A DNA stretch of 64,000 bases from NCBI RefSeq assembly GCF_902150065.1, contig NC_043987.1, positions 26,953,987-27,017,986 on the forward strand, in the 5' to 3' direction. Position 1 is the stretch's first letter, and the number at the start of each line of letters is the position of its first letter. The notes beneath the pieces are model-generated. The model was not told where the DNA came from. It did not search any database and was given only the letters and a program-made list of their open reading frames with translations. The translations under genes were made by a program, and so were the position numbers. This DNA is from Myripristis murdjan. Its lineage: Eukaryota; Chordata; Actinopteri; Holocentriformes; Holocentridae. Of this stretch, positions 13,001-25,200 are shown one piece after another.

Positions 13001-13631
13001 ATACAGATAAAGAAAGATTAACAGCTATGAAACAATCACACTGAGAGTCTCTGTCTTGTTTGAAGAAGTGGTTTTCTCACCTGTAGTACCCACAGGACAT
13101 GCTGTGCGTTGTGAAACTGAACTTGTCATTCTTGGTTTTATCCATGGAGTATTCAGCCAGTTTCGACTGAGTGCCGCCCAGAATCAGTGAAGCGCTCCTG
13201 TCCCCCTTGGTGACTTCTAGATTCGCCTTCCAGTCGTTATTCACAGCGGAGGTGCTGGCACTGACCAGGGACTCACTGGATCTGTGGAGTTTACTCGACA
13301 CTGTCATGCCGCACTCCTGCGTCGGTCTCCAGTCCAACACCGACAAGGGCAGCTTCTGCTTTCGGCCCTCCTGGTAGGGGTTGGTACACAGGGTGCATGT
13401 CTTGTCCTTGCGTTGCCACAGGTTCATGTTGATCACATAGGCTCCTTTACGCTTCATTTTGGTGATGTCGAAGCCTTCGCCTGCCAAGTTGGTGCCTGGA
13501 GCAAAATCTGCCTCTTTGCACTGGCTGGCTGTCCCTGCGGTGCATATCTGATCACTGCACCAGGGGAGGGACAGCATGAGGCCGGCACACAGGCAGAGAT
13601 TCACCAGGAACATATCGCTGTAAAGCCGCAT
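10041..13631 (-). CDS. prf1: perforin-1-like pore-forming protein (complete, 593 aa)
   Basis: Perforin is secreted from cytotoxic-lymphocyte granules and forms membrane pores that admit granzymes. Coding exons, in transcript order, are 13631-13081, 12981-12843, 11398-11184 and 10917-10041 (1,782 nt with stop, in frame). The protein has an N-terminal signal peptide (hydrophobic 8-23, ending LPWCS), then a MACPF domain with the signature FGTHYLTK (223-230) followed by VQLGG. A Cys-rich EGF-like part (about 378-409, CVCSC, DCC) precedes a C-terminal C2 domain (about 417-510) with Asp-rich Ca-binding loops (WGD 431, TD 437, WDED 485-488, DDD 492-494). Human PRF1 is 555 aa; the excess here is mainly at the C-terminus. 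The third intron appears to be GC-AG. Start chosen: first Met after a splice acceptor and before the signal peptide. Fish have several perforin paralogues, so the exact copy is unknown. It is convergent with the glycine-rich gene. Confidence 0.93.
10918..11183 (-). other. GC-AG intron of perforin
   Basis: On the minus strand the third coding exon ends GCGACAG and the intron begins GCAAGG. The acceptor is CACCTGCAG, just before the codons F-T-E-I. Splicing there restores Arg across the junction (AG|G) and keeps the frame. No in-frame GT donor is apparent, and AG|GCAAG is the usual context of the rare GC donor class. Confidence 0.8.
11520..11554. repeat. (ACTC)n microsatellite
   Basis: About eight tandem ACTC units in the second coding intron of perforin. 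Confidence 0.9.
11735..12300 (+). mobile_element. degenerate LINE 3' end with AT-rich tail
   Basis: In a perforin intron, opposite to the gene. The + strand reads like the decayed C-terminus of a LINE reverse transcriptase (fragments resembling 'LKPIFIDLPL' after many stops near 11800-12065). An AT-rich tail with TTTAA repeats follows from about 12075. It is strongly eroded. The L2/Rex-like assignment is by resemblance only. Confidence 0.45.
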
Positions 13632-13961
13632 ACCTGGAAAAGAATTTTAGTTTTTGAAAAATGAGGCAAGGTGAACAAATTTAACCTCTGGTCCAAGAAA
13701 GTTATCAGATCAAACTGCGGTGCAGCATCACAGCCCCACCGTATAGTGTGACACACACGGCTCTCTCACAGATTTTGACATGACTATAATGCGATAAAGT
13801 AGAAGCCCGCACCGAAACAGAGATGATCTGAAACGTTTCACCACATGCTAAATTACTCAAGGTTAGCACCACATTAAAAACAGAAGGTTACTCGCTGTGG
13901 AAGTAGAAACATTCAAACAGGGAGAAAGAACATTTGAATAAAAGCAAATGAGGCGACTCAC

Positions 13962-14030
13962 CTTTATCTTGCCTGTTCGTGCAGTTTGAGTGGAACTGAC
14001 TGCGAGGTGTCAGTTGAGTGTCTCATAAGA
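13962..14030 (-). other. probable 5' UTR exon and start region of perforin
   Basis: A donor AAAG|GTGAGT on the minus strand ends a non-coding exon at 13962. The acceptor TTTTCCAG, two bases before the perforin ATG, starts the next exon at 13633. The transcription start is not resolved, and no strong TATA box stands out upstream. Confidence 0.5.
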
Positions 14031-14721
14031 GACAAAAAAAAAAAAAAAAGAAAAATGGCACAGGAGGTGGTGAGGGGGTGGGATGAAAGTGGTCTTTAGT
14101 AGAACAGGGGAAAAAATGGTGGTTTGACAGTTTCATTGGTATTGAGAAGGCTTGAGGAGGGGGTGGAGCTGGGGGTCGGTATGACAAGCACAAGACAATA
14201 ACAAAACCAAAGTAGAATTGGCCTCTTCCAGTCAGAGGCGTATCAGCTACCACAAGCGTTTCATTTCTCTGAAGTGGTGGTGGGCTGTGGTCATGCTGGC
14301 TGAGAACAAAAGGCAAGCATCGGACTCTTAATGATTAATTTATAAAGGCTATAAAAAAAAAAATAGAATTGAATTGCTCTAACAGTTGGACAACATTAAG
14401 ATAGAACTCTAGCAAACACTGCGCAGAAGTTAGTAATAAGACACAGCGCAGAAAAACACAATGTGAATAAGAATAAAACAAAAGGATGCTCATGTAGATA
14501 TAAGTAAGCGGAAACACAAATGCATGCTATGTAAAAATATACGAACAAATGCATGAAATGTTTGGGATTGCAGGATTAAGACAAAGACAAATGAATGATA
14601 TTGAAGATGTGCAGTATGCAATAAGCAATAAAAATGCAATGTATGGTACAACAAACTCAGTACATGTTTCATTATGACCAAAGGAGGCATGACACCAGTA
14701 TCAGTCTGTGTGACTGTTTGA

Positions 14722-14723
<2 letters not shown>

Positions 14724-14758
<35 letters not shown>
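14724..14758. repeat. (TG)n microsatellite
   Basis: Pure TG run in the perforin-paqr4 intergenic region. Between 14031 and 16190 I see no gene, only AT-rich unique sequence, this run and the TG run at 14900. Confidence 0.95.
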
Positions 14759-14761
<3 letters not shown>

Positions 14762-14898
14762 CCTTGCCGTTCTGCTCTTCATCTCTCTGTCTGTCTGTGT
14801 GAACATGCAGGAAAATAAGATTGTTTCAACTGAGTGGAGTTAGAGTCTTTCTGAGATCTCACTAAAATCTGACGGGCATGTACCCTGTGGACTCTGGG

Positions 14899-14899
<1 letters not shown>

Positions 14900-14937
<38 letters not shown>

Positions 14938-14953
14938 TGTGTTTGTGTGTGTG
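14900..14953. repeat. (TG)n microsatellite
   Basis: Second TG run, slightly interrupted (TTTG units near its end). It creates an artificial Val/Cys reading frame. Confidence 0.95.
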
Positions 14954-16189
14954 GGGGTGAGGGGGGGTTGTTTGTTAAAATGCCCTGGAGATGTGGCGGC
15001 GTGGGCGGCGACATGAGGTCCAAGCAGCAGAGGGGTTACTGGGATGGGAAGTGGTGTGATTCATCCGGATCCTCCAGCAGTCTCCTCATCATCCAGCCTC
15101 TCCCATTAAAGGATTACAGCGCGTCACCTGCCGCCTTCAGGTGCCCCTCGTAAAAACCTCCATCTCCGGGTCAAAAACCTGTCAGGGCATTCAAGGGCTT
15201 TTCAAAAACATCCCAAAATGGACCCCTGAAAACTAAAACGTTGTGTTTCGGTGGCTGCGCGGTGCTTGTCGCCTGTGCTGTTTTCCTGTGCTGATGTGAA
15301 TACATCTGTACAGCTGCAGGGCGGTCTAACCTGTACATGCTCTGCTTTTGTTTCATAATAAATCACTCATTACAGGATGAACTGGCGATCTGTCACTAAC
15401 CTCTCTCTGCCTTTGCTTCTGTATTTCTGTGCGAACAATCCTTAATTTCCATGTTCTCTTTGCCTGAAAACCGTGAGAATACCTCTACCTTGAGAAAATT
15501 CACTTCACCACTCTTTAATCGAGGCTCTTAAACAGGCCTAGCCTTCTCTTGATGAGCACAAATCCTGGGCGAGTATAATTATGGTTTTTGATCATGTATA
15601 TCTGAAGAAATAATGGCAAAAAAAAAAAACGAATAATGTGATTAACTAACATTATTACTGAAAGTAAAGCAGTTGGTTAGACTGTTTGTTATTGGAAAAG
15701 TACCGTAACTTCTGACTTATTGAATAATGTGTTGGTACTGCCAACCCCTCTGGTAGTGACAGCAGAGTAGATTTTCTGGCTCTGGTCGTGTTTACCGTTT
15801 TGTTTTTGTTTGGTCATTCATGAGAGCTCTCCTGTAATTCCAATCTTTCCGCCTGGCAATGAAGGCAGCCACAACCCGGGCTGTGTCGGCATTCACTGAA
15901 CACAGCCGAGCTGCGTCAAGACACCCGCGCTTAGATGGACTGAGACCGGAAGTTTTTGTAATTGGCCTTCAAAATATAGGCTTTATTTACTTATGAACAT
16001 ATGTATTCATTCGGAAATTAAAGGACAAAGTGGTAGGTGCACGGGATATTTTGAAAAATTGAAATAGCAAACATCGGTTGTGTTTGATCTTATTTATGCA
16101 ACACCCTGATTCGTGTCTTACGCGCAAAACCTGCGAGTCATTTATTTACTTTCCGCACCTGAATTTTCCCAGCCAGAGAATTTAATCCT

Positions 16190-16330
16190 ACTCCTAATCA
16201 TAATAAAGTTTATTTCAATAGCTCATTTACAAATAGAGTTTACAAAGTGCTTTGACAGACACAGGCACAAAAGCTGTACAGAAAGACCAAACAGGAGCAA
16301 TACAAAATTAAGAAGAAATAAAAGATAAGG
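16190..16330. repeat. teleost dispersed repeat ('TTTACAAAGTGCTTTGACA')
   Basis: The motif 'AAAGTTTATTTCAATAGCTC', then 'TACAAAGTGCTTTGACAGAC', matches my memory of a widespread fish repeat whose 5' edge reads TTTATATAGCAC. The A-rich sequence to about 16510 may be its tail. Confidence 0.45.
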
Positions 16331-16559
16331 TAAAAAAAAAAGGGAAAACAAAAGATGCAGTAGAGAGGAAAACAGAAGGATGTTAAAAGATAAATACGCT
16401 AAAAGAGATAAAAAGGCCTTAGAAAAAGAAATAATAATAATAAACAATGATAAAATAAAATAAAAAAGTGAGTAAGTATGTAATGCTACAACTACAAAAA
16501 TAAAAAAAAATATATAATGATAACTACAAAATAACTAACCCTCTGTCACTCCTAATTTC

Positions 16560-16860
16560 CATGTGTGTAATTTGTATGAAGCCATCGTCTACCAACATAC
16601 TGTCCAGTGAGTGTGTTCTAAATTTGCACATTGACCTACCTCTATGCACATTTTATACACCCATGCACACGGTTTTTTCTGGGTTTTTTTTTGTTGCACA
16701 TTGCTTTTTGCACACTGGCTTGTACTTAGATCTTATTCTGTTGTACTTAGATCGTATTCTTTATTTTTTTTCAGCTTTTTCATTTTATTTAATCTGTAAT
16801 CTGTGGATACTGCTGAAAAACTGTGAATTTCCTGCGGGATGAATAAAGTATCTATCTATC
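16560..16860 (+). mobile_element. LINE-2-like 3' tail, copy 1
   Basis: It ends 'GTGAATTTCCTGCGGGATG', then AATAAAGTATCTATCTATC, the typical fish L2/CR1-type 3' terminus with short ATCT tail repeats. Internal lines such as 'TACTTAGATC' and 'CTGTGGATACTGCTG' recur in the next copy. The element is 5'-truncated and non-coding. Confidence 0.6.
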
Positions 16861-16899
16861 TATCTGTTCATATTCTATTTTTTATCCTCGTTTATACTG

Positions 16900-17338
16900 T
16901 TCATATTCTATTTTTTATCCTCTTTTATAGAGTATATATTGCTGCTGCTATTTATTTATCATCTGTTTATACTTGGACATTGCCCACATCTATGCACATT
17001 GTATACATCGATGCACACTGGTTTTATTGGCTTTTTATCATCTATTTATCATCTGGGCGCTATTTATTTATTTATCATCTGTTTATACTGTAAATACATT
17101 GTATACATCGATGCACACTGGTTTTATTGGTTTTTTGCACATTGTTTTTTTTTTTTGCACATTTGTACTTAGATCTTTAGATCTCGAGGGTCATCTTTAT
17201 TCTTTATTTTTGATTTACTTATTCTTTATTTTTGATTTACTTAATTTTGTACTCTGTGGATACTGCTGGAACTGTGAATTTCCTTCGGGATGAATAAAGT
17301 ATCTAACTAACTAACTATCTATCTATCTATCTATCTGA
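16900..17338 (+). mobile_element. LINE-2-like 3' tail, copy 2, with internal repeats
   Basis: It ends 'GTGAATTTCCTTCGGGATG', AATAAAG, then (CTAA)n and (CTAT)n. Inside, 'TGTATACATCGATGCACACT' with following 'GGTTTTATTGG' occurs twice (near 17000 and 17100), so the copy has also suffered local duplication. It abuts the CpG-rich paqr4 upstream region. Confidence 0.6.
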
Positions 17339-17384
17339 TGAGTGTTTTATTGTGGAGGAGACAGAGACAGGAAGCTGTGTTTTC

Positions 17385-18427
17385 TCATCATTGCGGCTGA
17401 CTTGACACCGCGCTCAGGAGATGCAGGGGTCTTCAGAGGCCGGGAAAGACGCCGAATTTCACAGATGATTGAAATGGTGGTGCGACGGGAATGGAGTCCT
17501 GCAGAAATTGTGGAATTGGTAAGGTCGTCTGAACTTTGCGGAGCGGACCGTCTCTCCTCGGACTCCTCGGCCGCCTCAAATCTCAGCCTCCTCCTCCTCC
17601 TCCTCACTCACGGGGCATCGCCGGCAGCCGACTGCCTCCTCCGCTAGCTAACCGCGTCTGCTGTTGTGTCGGTCGGTGACAAAAAATCACAGCCACGGAT
17701 CCGCTTTTTCGGTAGCATCACGGAAGCTAGTTTCGCGTTGGAAAAAAAAAAAAAAGAAACGAAAAGGTATGACCTCCCCTTAGTCCTCCATTGCAAATCT
17801 GACCGCTGGGCGAGCACCGTTGTTTTACACCGAGGCAGCATCAAGGTGACGGATGGATGGGGATGGAGGCAGAAAGTATGTAAGCTAACGCTAGCTACCG
17901 AGCAAGCTAGCCTCACTCGGATGGACAGCAACACACAGGCGGACCTCCAGCATCCTCACCCTGGACATGTTCAAGTCTCTGCCTGCGCCGTGGTACGCTA
18001 ACGAGGAAGTAACTCCACCGCGACGAGGGACATTTCGCCCGGCAGGATATTTTTAAACCCTACACGGACATTTCTTTAGATGCCAAATGTAATGACAACC
18101 CCGGGCTCACACCATGTATGTGGCTGGCCGCGTCTGTGTCCAGCCCTGCGGATGACACGACAGATACCGGGGATTCAAATCGAACAGCGGCGGGGCAGGA
18201 GCACCGTCGCCGGGTAACGTTAGTGGTGCTCAGAGACTCATCTGGACGTGAGCTAGCTAGCGGTCAAAGCTATGTGGCTAACAGCACAAAATAAAAACCT
18301 CAAATAGATGCCGACGCCAATGGTATCCCATAAGGTTTTAGTCGCAATAATCCTGTTAAGCGTGTATATAGGTGTACAGTCTCTTTTCTACTTGTTTGGC
18401 GGCGTCCTTTTAACTGTCGTGGTTGCT
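17385..18427 (+). promoter_or_regulatory. CpG-rich promoter / 5' UTR region of paqr4
   Basis: Base composition changes sharply from AT-rich repeats to CpG-rich sequence ('GCGGACCGTCTC', 'CCACCGCGACGAGG', 'GAACAGCGGCGGGGC'). This is the only CpG-rich block upstream of paqr4 and ends at its start codon. No TATA box is evident. Short reading frames here, such as the one from 17342, show no protein-like features. I cannot fix the transcription start. Confidence 0.6.
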
Positions 18428-21400
18428 ATGGCATTTTTAAATGGACCCAGGCTGCTGGACTGGGCGAACTCACCTCCTCATCTTCAGTTCAACAAATACG
18501 TCCTAACCGGATACCGGCCAATCTCTTCAGTGCAAGACTGTATCAGAAGCCTGTTCTACCTGCACAATGAACTTGGCAACATCTACACTCACGGTGAGTA
18601 CCGCAAAAACCGGGTCCAAAATAAATCAGATGATGAGATCAGTCCCGGTGGCGGGTGGTAATTACAAGGTACCTGCACGTTCTTGCCGAACTTCAGTGCA
18701 AAGTTCATGCAAACTTTGTAGAAACATGCCTTGTAGAAATCAGCATGTATCCTCCAAAAAAATGCCACTTTAAAGAGTTTGGTGTCCGTGTTAATTCATC
18801 TGCTTCCACAAAAAAAATCTGTTATTCCCACAGACTCCTCCCGTCAAAGGTCGCGGTGGGAGGTGGCAGCGAGTTATGATCAGTTTTAAAAGTTAACATT
18901 TATTTGAAGGAAGTGTTGCTTGGTATATTGCATGCATGCCGAATTGAAGAGTGGTTAGTTTTGATTAGTTAAACATCTTTAGTCGTGTTCTACCCGGTGT
19001 ATAAATTTGTCTGAAAGTAAGGAAACCTTAACATTGTTATTTTGTAAACGGAGCCTGGCATCCAATTCTTTCCATATAGCAGGATTAACCACAGTGATTA
19101 ATGGTGCGCCCCCAAATGTCACTGTTACACACTCTGTTTTTTTTTTTTTTTTTAACAAGTTGGAGCACAACAAAATTAATTGCAGTTGCCTATGTTTTAA
19201 TCTGCATTCACAGGAGAGATTGGTGTGCTGGTATGTTTGCAATCTGTCTGGTTTACCCTTTAATCTTTTTTTTTTTTTTTTTTTTCAGATTAATGCGAGT
19301 AGACTACAGAAAATACAATAGCATGCAGTGCCTCTTTATGTTTTCTCCTCTTCTATACATTGTAATAACTCCTGGCATGGATGGCACAATGTCTGCGGTG
19401 CCATTGACTCTTGAGAATCTGCCAGCTTCTTCAATCTGATGTTCATTGTTGCTTGGCGCTCCAACTGCCAGAGGAGAGCAAACAGCATTAGCGGCCATCT
19501 GGGAAGATGCCCTGGAAGTTTTGATCACAGTCAAACTCATAAGTGTTTTGTCAGCTGGGTGTTTGACCTCACACGCCCACTTAACATCACTGTCTATATA
19601 ATTGGCATGGCAATTTAAAAGTGCAAAGGTGAATTGAGTTTTCAGAATCCACTAGATTTCCTCCAGGCGGCTAAATAAAGCAAGCTATTCAAAAGCTGCA
19701 CAGATGTGGCGTTGCAGAGTGTCATTTTTCCTGTAATAACACTTAAGCTATGTTTTGTGGCCTAGTTTGTTTTGCATACAAACCAGAAACATCCAGCCCA
19801 CAGCTGAACTCTTGGATGGCAACAGAAGCACAGTGAAGTTGCTGCTCGCGGCCTTCAGACGAGTCCTTATCCGCTGTGTCCAGCCGCACAGACCTGAGTG
19901 CTGCTGAGGAGGGGAAGTGCCTAGGGAGGAGTGTGTGGGGGGGCAGAGATAACACACTTAAAATAGATGTGTTAGATGGCATTGGCTGTATCGCCGGGCT
20001 GGGACAAGCGACTTGACATTGGGAAAGGCAGAGTGAGCAAAAGAGAGGGGACATGGTGTGTGATGTGTGTGTAGTAGAGTGATAAATGATGATGATAACT
20101 GTGCGGATCGAATTTCAAGGTCCAGATTTTGCTCACATAGCAGTCAGCGCCTCCCCATTGCCAAATACAGCAGCTTCAATCGGTACTCTGTGTGCATTAG
20201 CAATTTGGCCCTCTGTTGCATTAAAATAAGAGCTCAGTGACGGCGGTGCATTTCCCTTAAAGGATAGTACCTGCGCTTTTTATGTTTGTGCCAGCGGTGG
20301 AGTTCCCCCTCTCATTCACATTATTCCTGATGGTTTCCGCACACAGTCAGTGTAGCAGGAGATGTCAGGGCTCTTTTTCCTCCCTCCAGAAGAAAGCATT
20401 TGCTGCCATGCTTTCTTTTAGACTATAAAAAGCAACTTCCATAGATTTGAAATTCGCCCAGGCAAGATAATCCGTCACAGTAAACATGTGGCCTTAATTT
20501 AATTTAGTCAAAGATTGTGTTTTATAGTTGTGTGTTTCAGTGTCAATCACCTGCACTTCTTCAGGAAAAAATATAGTCCTGCAAACTTTAGTGTCACTTT
20601 GATGTGTTTTTTTTTTTTTTTATTTGGGGTGTCCTTGAAATTTTGTATTTTAAAAGAAGTAAATGTTTTTAGAAATTTAGTTACAATTCATTACAAGATG
20701 ATTGGTGGAAAAGTAAATGACGTACTCTCTTTCCTGAGTGTGTGTTTGTCCACTCTTCCTCTGTGCAGGCATCCCTCTGGTCTGCTTTCTGGTGCTTCTG
20801 CCTCTCAACATTCCCTGGTCTCAGATCAGCGTCACGTGGCTGGGCGTGGTCCACTTCCTGGCCTGCCTGTCGCCCCAGCTGGGCTCCGTGCTCTACCACC
20901 TCTTCATGAACCACGAGGGAGGCGAACCCGTCTACCACACCCTCCTCAAGCTCGACATGTGCGGCATCTGCATGATCAACACGCTGGGTGAGACCCCCCA
21001 CCCCACCCACCCCCCTCCAGCTCCGATTCGGCCCGCTGGCTTTGAGTTTGGCGATTTCTCACTGATTGTCGGCTCAATTGATTTTTCAGAACGGACACAA
21101 GAACTGAGGAGCTCATTATGTAGATTGGCCAATGAGAACAGTGATCCAAGTTCTAATCAATTTACAGTAATTTGTTGGTCATTAGCACCACCTGTTTTGG
21201 TCTATTATAAAACAATTACAAGACCACATGCATCAGATTTATTCATTTATTTATTCATTTGATTTTACAAATTATACATTGACCATTGTACAACAATCAT
21301 CGTGAAATAAAACAATAAATACTATAATGCCACACAGAAAATAGGTTACCATAACTGGCTAGAAGATAGAGCTTTTCATTTTCATGCAGCTCATTGGTGG

Positions 21401-22219
21401 ACCCTCAGAAACCGGCTCCTTCAGATTAATTTAACAGATACAGAATACTGTATTAGGTTAAGCCAAATAAAAACAGAGTGACGTTTAGCCTTTTACGACT
21501 CCTCTTCTGAATAATAGCTGCTCTGTCTGTAAACGTTACAAGTAGCTGCATTTCATCATTTTCATATCAGGAGACATTTTCCGAGTTAATATAATGCACC
21601 AAAGCACATGTCATTAGAGCATCTTATCAGGACGGCTTAGTTACGTACTTAGCTTACTGAGGCGCTGGATCAGTGCCTATCCTGATAAAACAGATACTAT
21701 CAGTGCACCTCTAACTTTATTAGAGGGGTCTGATGTCTGCGGGTTGTGTGTGTTGACTTCTGTGTGTGTGTTTTCTTCCACTCAGGCGCTCTGCCCATCG
21801 TCTACAGCACGCTGCTGTGCTACCCGTTTATCCGCACCGTGGCCCTGTTGGTCTACATCCTGCTGTCCAGCTACGCCATCTACTGCGCCGTCACGGCTCG
21901 GAGCAGCGTGCGCCGGCTGCGCTCCTTCGCCTGGCAGGCGCTCTTCCGCTTCTCCTTCTTCCTCCTGCGCTGGGTGGGCGTGGGCGGCGGCAGCCCCACC
22001 TCATTACGCCACTTCCTCACCATGGACGCGCTGGCCGTGCTGGGCGGGGTCATCAACATCACACGCATCCCGGAGCGCTTCCGCCCGGGCCTCTTTGACT
22101 ACTGGTGCAACAGCCACCAGATCATGCACGTACTGGTGGTGGGCTCCATTCTCTACCTGCACTGGGGCGTGTTGGACGACCTGCTGTGGATCAACAGCTA
22201 CCACTGTCCCTCAGACTGA
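18428..22219 (+). CDS. paqr4: progestin and adipoQ receptor family member 4 (complete, 272 aa)
   Basis: A seven-pass membrane protein of the PAQR family. In mammals PAQR4 sits in Golgi membranes and is tied to ceramide handling. Exons are 18428-18593, 20769-20987 and 21786-22219, both introns phase 1 within Gly codons, 819 nt in all. It opens MAFLNGPRLLDW, matching mammalian PAQR4 as I remember it. PAQR motifs are present: E48, N51 and H55 (HNELGNIYTHG), H99/H104 and D118 (SVLYHLFMNH, KLDMCGI), and H239/H243 (HQIMH). These polar residues form the family's metal/hydrolase-like site. Human PAQR4 is 273 aa. The start at 18428 has a strong context (G at -3 and +4); an in-frame ATG at 18308 would add 40 hydrophobic residues but has a weak context. 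Several hydrophobic segments fit the 7-TM fold. Confidence 0.96.
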
Positions 22220-25200
22220 CCCCAGCCCCACCCCGTCCCAGGAGCACCGGGACAAAACGCTAAAGGACCTCTGGGTGACAGTGGGGGGGGGGGGGGTGAC
22301 GGGGAGGAGGGCCGTTTGAAAGGTAAGGGTCGGGACGGGACATTCGGGAGGGGTGGGGGGAGTTGCTGCTGCTGCTGCTGAATTCCTAAAAGATCACAGA
22401 CGGATGAAGGTGAGGTGACGTGTTGCACGTTCTCGACACGCACTCAAACCCAGAATGTTCATATCTCTCTGTCCATCTTGATATTTTTGTGCGTACGCAG
22501 GCAAATGTATGTCAAGTAACACGCACAAGCATTCAGTTTTTACGCACTCGCCACAAACATGGATGCACTGTTGCACACCCAGACACACACATAAACACTA
22601 CTAACACACCCATTAAAAGGGAAGATTTTAAGCGTAGTAAATTTAACGAGTAACTATACTGTAATGCCTTAAGCAAAGGCTCTAGTAAAGGTTTTTAGTC
22701 AAGAGTTAATCACATGTAGAAGTTTTACTTGAGCAGTAGTGGTTGGTAGAGAGAGGCGGCGGCTAAACGATATCACATGCTCACGCTCTCTCACACGTCA
22801 CTGTTGCAACCTATGCAGCATATCGCACTTCATGCAGATCATACACACACGCCCAAACACACACACACGCACATACACCTTCACACACCTATATTTTTAT
22901 ACTACATGTCAGTAGTGATGCACAAACCACTCCTAGACTTGTCACAAAGTCCAATGGAACTACTTGAGTTAGTTTTTATTTATGACAGAGGATCGGTCGC
23001 TCTGTCCTTTGTTCCCTGTTTGTTTTTTTCCCGCCACTGCCTCTGTCTTTACGTGTGTGTGTGTCTCTCTGATTCGTCCTCACTGTAGAAGATTACTAGA
23101 TGACTAGGAGTTCAAACTGGTTTGGGGGGGGTTCATTCCTCGGTTCGCCAGCTTGTTGGTATTGAGTTTACTTCCTGTAGGTGGCCTGGACTGCACTTAA
23201 AACTCAATAGAGCAGTTTTATTGATCTGCTTAGCTTGCACCTGAGCACAGCACCAATGAAATCCAGGCCTTTTTTGATCAGGAAAAACTAGTGCGCTGTT
23301 TACAAGTGATGTTGTTCAGTGGCATTATAAAGGCACTCCCAGATTGTTTATTCTTGTATTTGACGTTGTGTCTAAGAGGATTTCATGACTATTTATTGTG
23401 TTGCATATATTTAAGAGTGGATTTTACGACATTTAAATGTAATATTTTATCATATATTTTGTTTTTGAAATAATTTAACACAGCAGACATTAAGAGAGAC
23501 TTAAATTATTAAATGTTGCTAAGGTTACATGTGTACTTAAGTCTTGCAGTACGCATGGCAGCAGGGCGGACTGAAAGATAAAGGAGATGCCACTTGACAG
23601 TCGCCAACTTTTACATTAACCTGAGAGTGTTAAAAGCCAGTTTCGATTTCCAGCCGTTAAATTATTTAAAGCCTTGTTCAGACAAACTAAAACAAACCTG
23701 ACCATTCACACTGTGCAGAAAACACAGAAATGAGAAAATATTGTTTATTTATTGGTGAAAAAGTATTTTTTGTGGATAAAGCTCTACCTGTATAACATAA
23801 TCCATATCACAGTTGCAATATTCTGTACAGAAAACTGCAGTATGTTTGTATTGCAAACAAATTGCATATTACGTTTTTGAAGGTGTAATTATTTCATGAA
23901 TGACCTCCGTACTCCAGAGGGCCCGAAATGGAACAAGGGTCTTGTGTATTTGGATGTTTACTCTTACATTAACCCTGTTGAATTACGATGGCTCATCGGT
24001 AAGGGCTTTTAGGATGAGGGTTTGTTGCCACGGGAACCGTCCTGGCCAGATTTAACTTTCTAATTTGAATGCACTGCTTTCTGCTCTGCAGCTGGATGCC
24101 CGTTCAGAGACGGAGCCCAGCTCGACTTGCACTTTTCTAAGCTGAATAGAGGGAGCTTACCCACTCCAGGAATGATTTCAAGTGGAGTAGTATTTTGTTA
24201 AGCTGGTCTAACCAAGCAGGAATGAACCCCTAGCCCTCCATTCATGTAGAAATCCGAGCAGCTGTGTGTATTAGGGGTTTGCAACGCTAATCATCTCATG
24301 ATTGCGTTGGCAACATATTCTGCACTGGTATTTCAGTCCTACTCTGTAGTAGTAATGTTTACTTTCTGGATTAATTTCTTACTTGATTTTGCTCAAGACT
24401 GGTGGCTGAGACCACACTTTCTTTTCTGGGAGGTAGATTTATTGACAACAAATCTTGGGCTTAAAGAGCCTGTCTTTGTTTTTTTGCACTTGCTGTGTCC
24501 CATGCCAACAGTCACAACCATCCACCCACAGTTCGCCAGTTTTCTCACCCCCACTTTGTCTTGCCACATTAGCGGCGTCTCAAGGTGTTGCACATCCTCT
24601 GCTTCCTGTGCTCACACTGACTCAGAGGTGAGGGAGGATTTCCCATAGTCTCTGTCACGTACTCGAGCCTCCGACCACAACCCCGCTGCCTGGCAACAGT
24701 GTCAGATTTGTCTGCTCGTCTCCCTCTGACTCTGTCCCCGTCATTTTGGTGATTATTAGCTTGTATAACCACGGTCCAATGTAAAAGCTGAAACTAATGT
24801 ATCGCTGGCCGCTGAATGAAACCGAATAGTGCATGGTAGCAGCTCTGAAGCAGAAACTGATGTCTCACAGGCAGATTTCAGCCTAGTGTTAACTAAACGC
24901 TCGTGCATTATAGTCATCCACATGTCACGTCATTCACTCCTGGGTGTTTTACACCCTTGGGGAGGAAGGGTGGGGGGGTGCGGTGAGCGACACCATCACA
25001 GGAACACGATGGCCCAGAACAGAGGCAATACATCTGTATCAAATAAACTGCACTGTTTATTGTTTTCAAAAGGGCTTTGGATCAAAGTGAATTACAATAT
25101 ATATAAAAAACTTATTTCAAATCCCTATACATAATGTAAATAAGTGTATGTAGGTTATATATACATACAGTGCAAACCGTATACTCTGTTACCTTTTTGA

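Noticed and set aside
17342-17647. 101-residue frame in the CpG-rich region
   Set aside because: No known domain and Leu run from CTC repeats; better explained as promoter/5' UTR sequence of paqr4.
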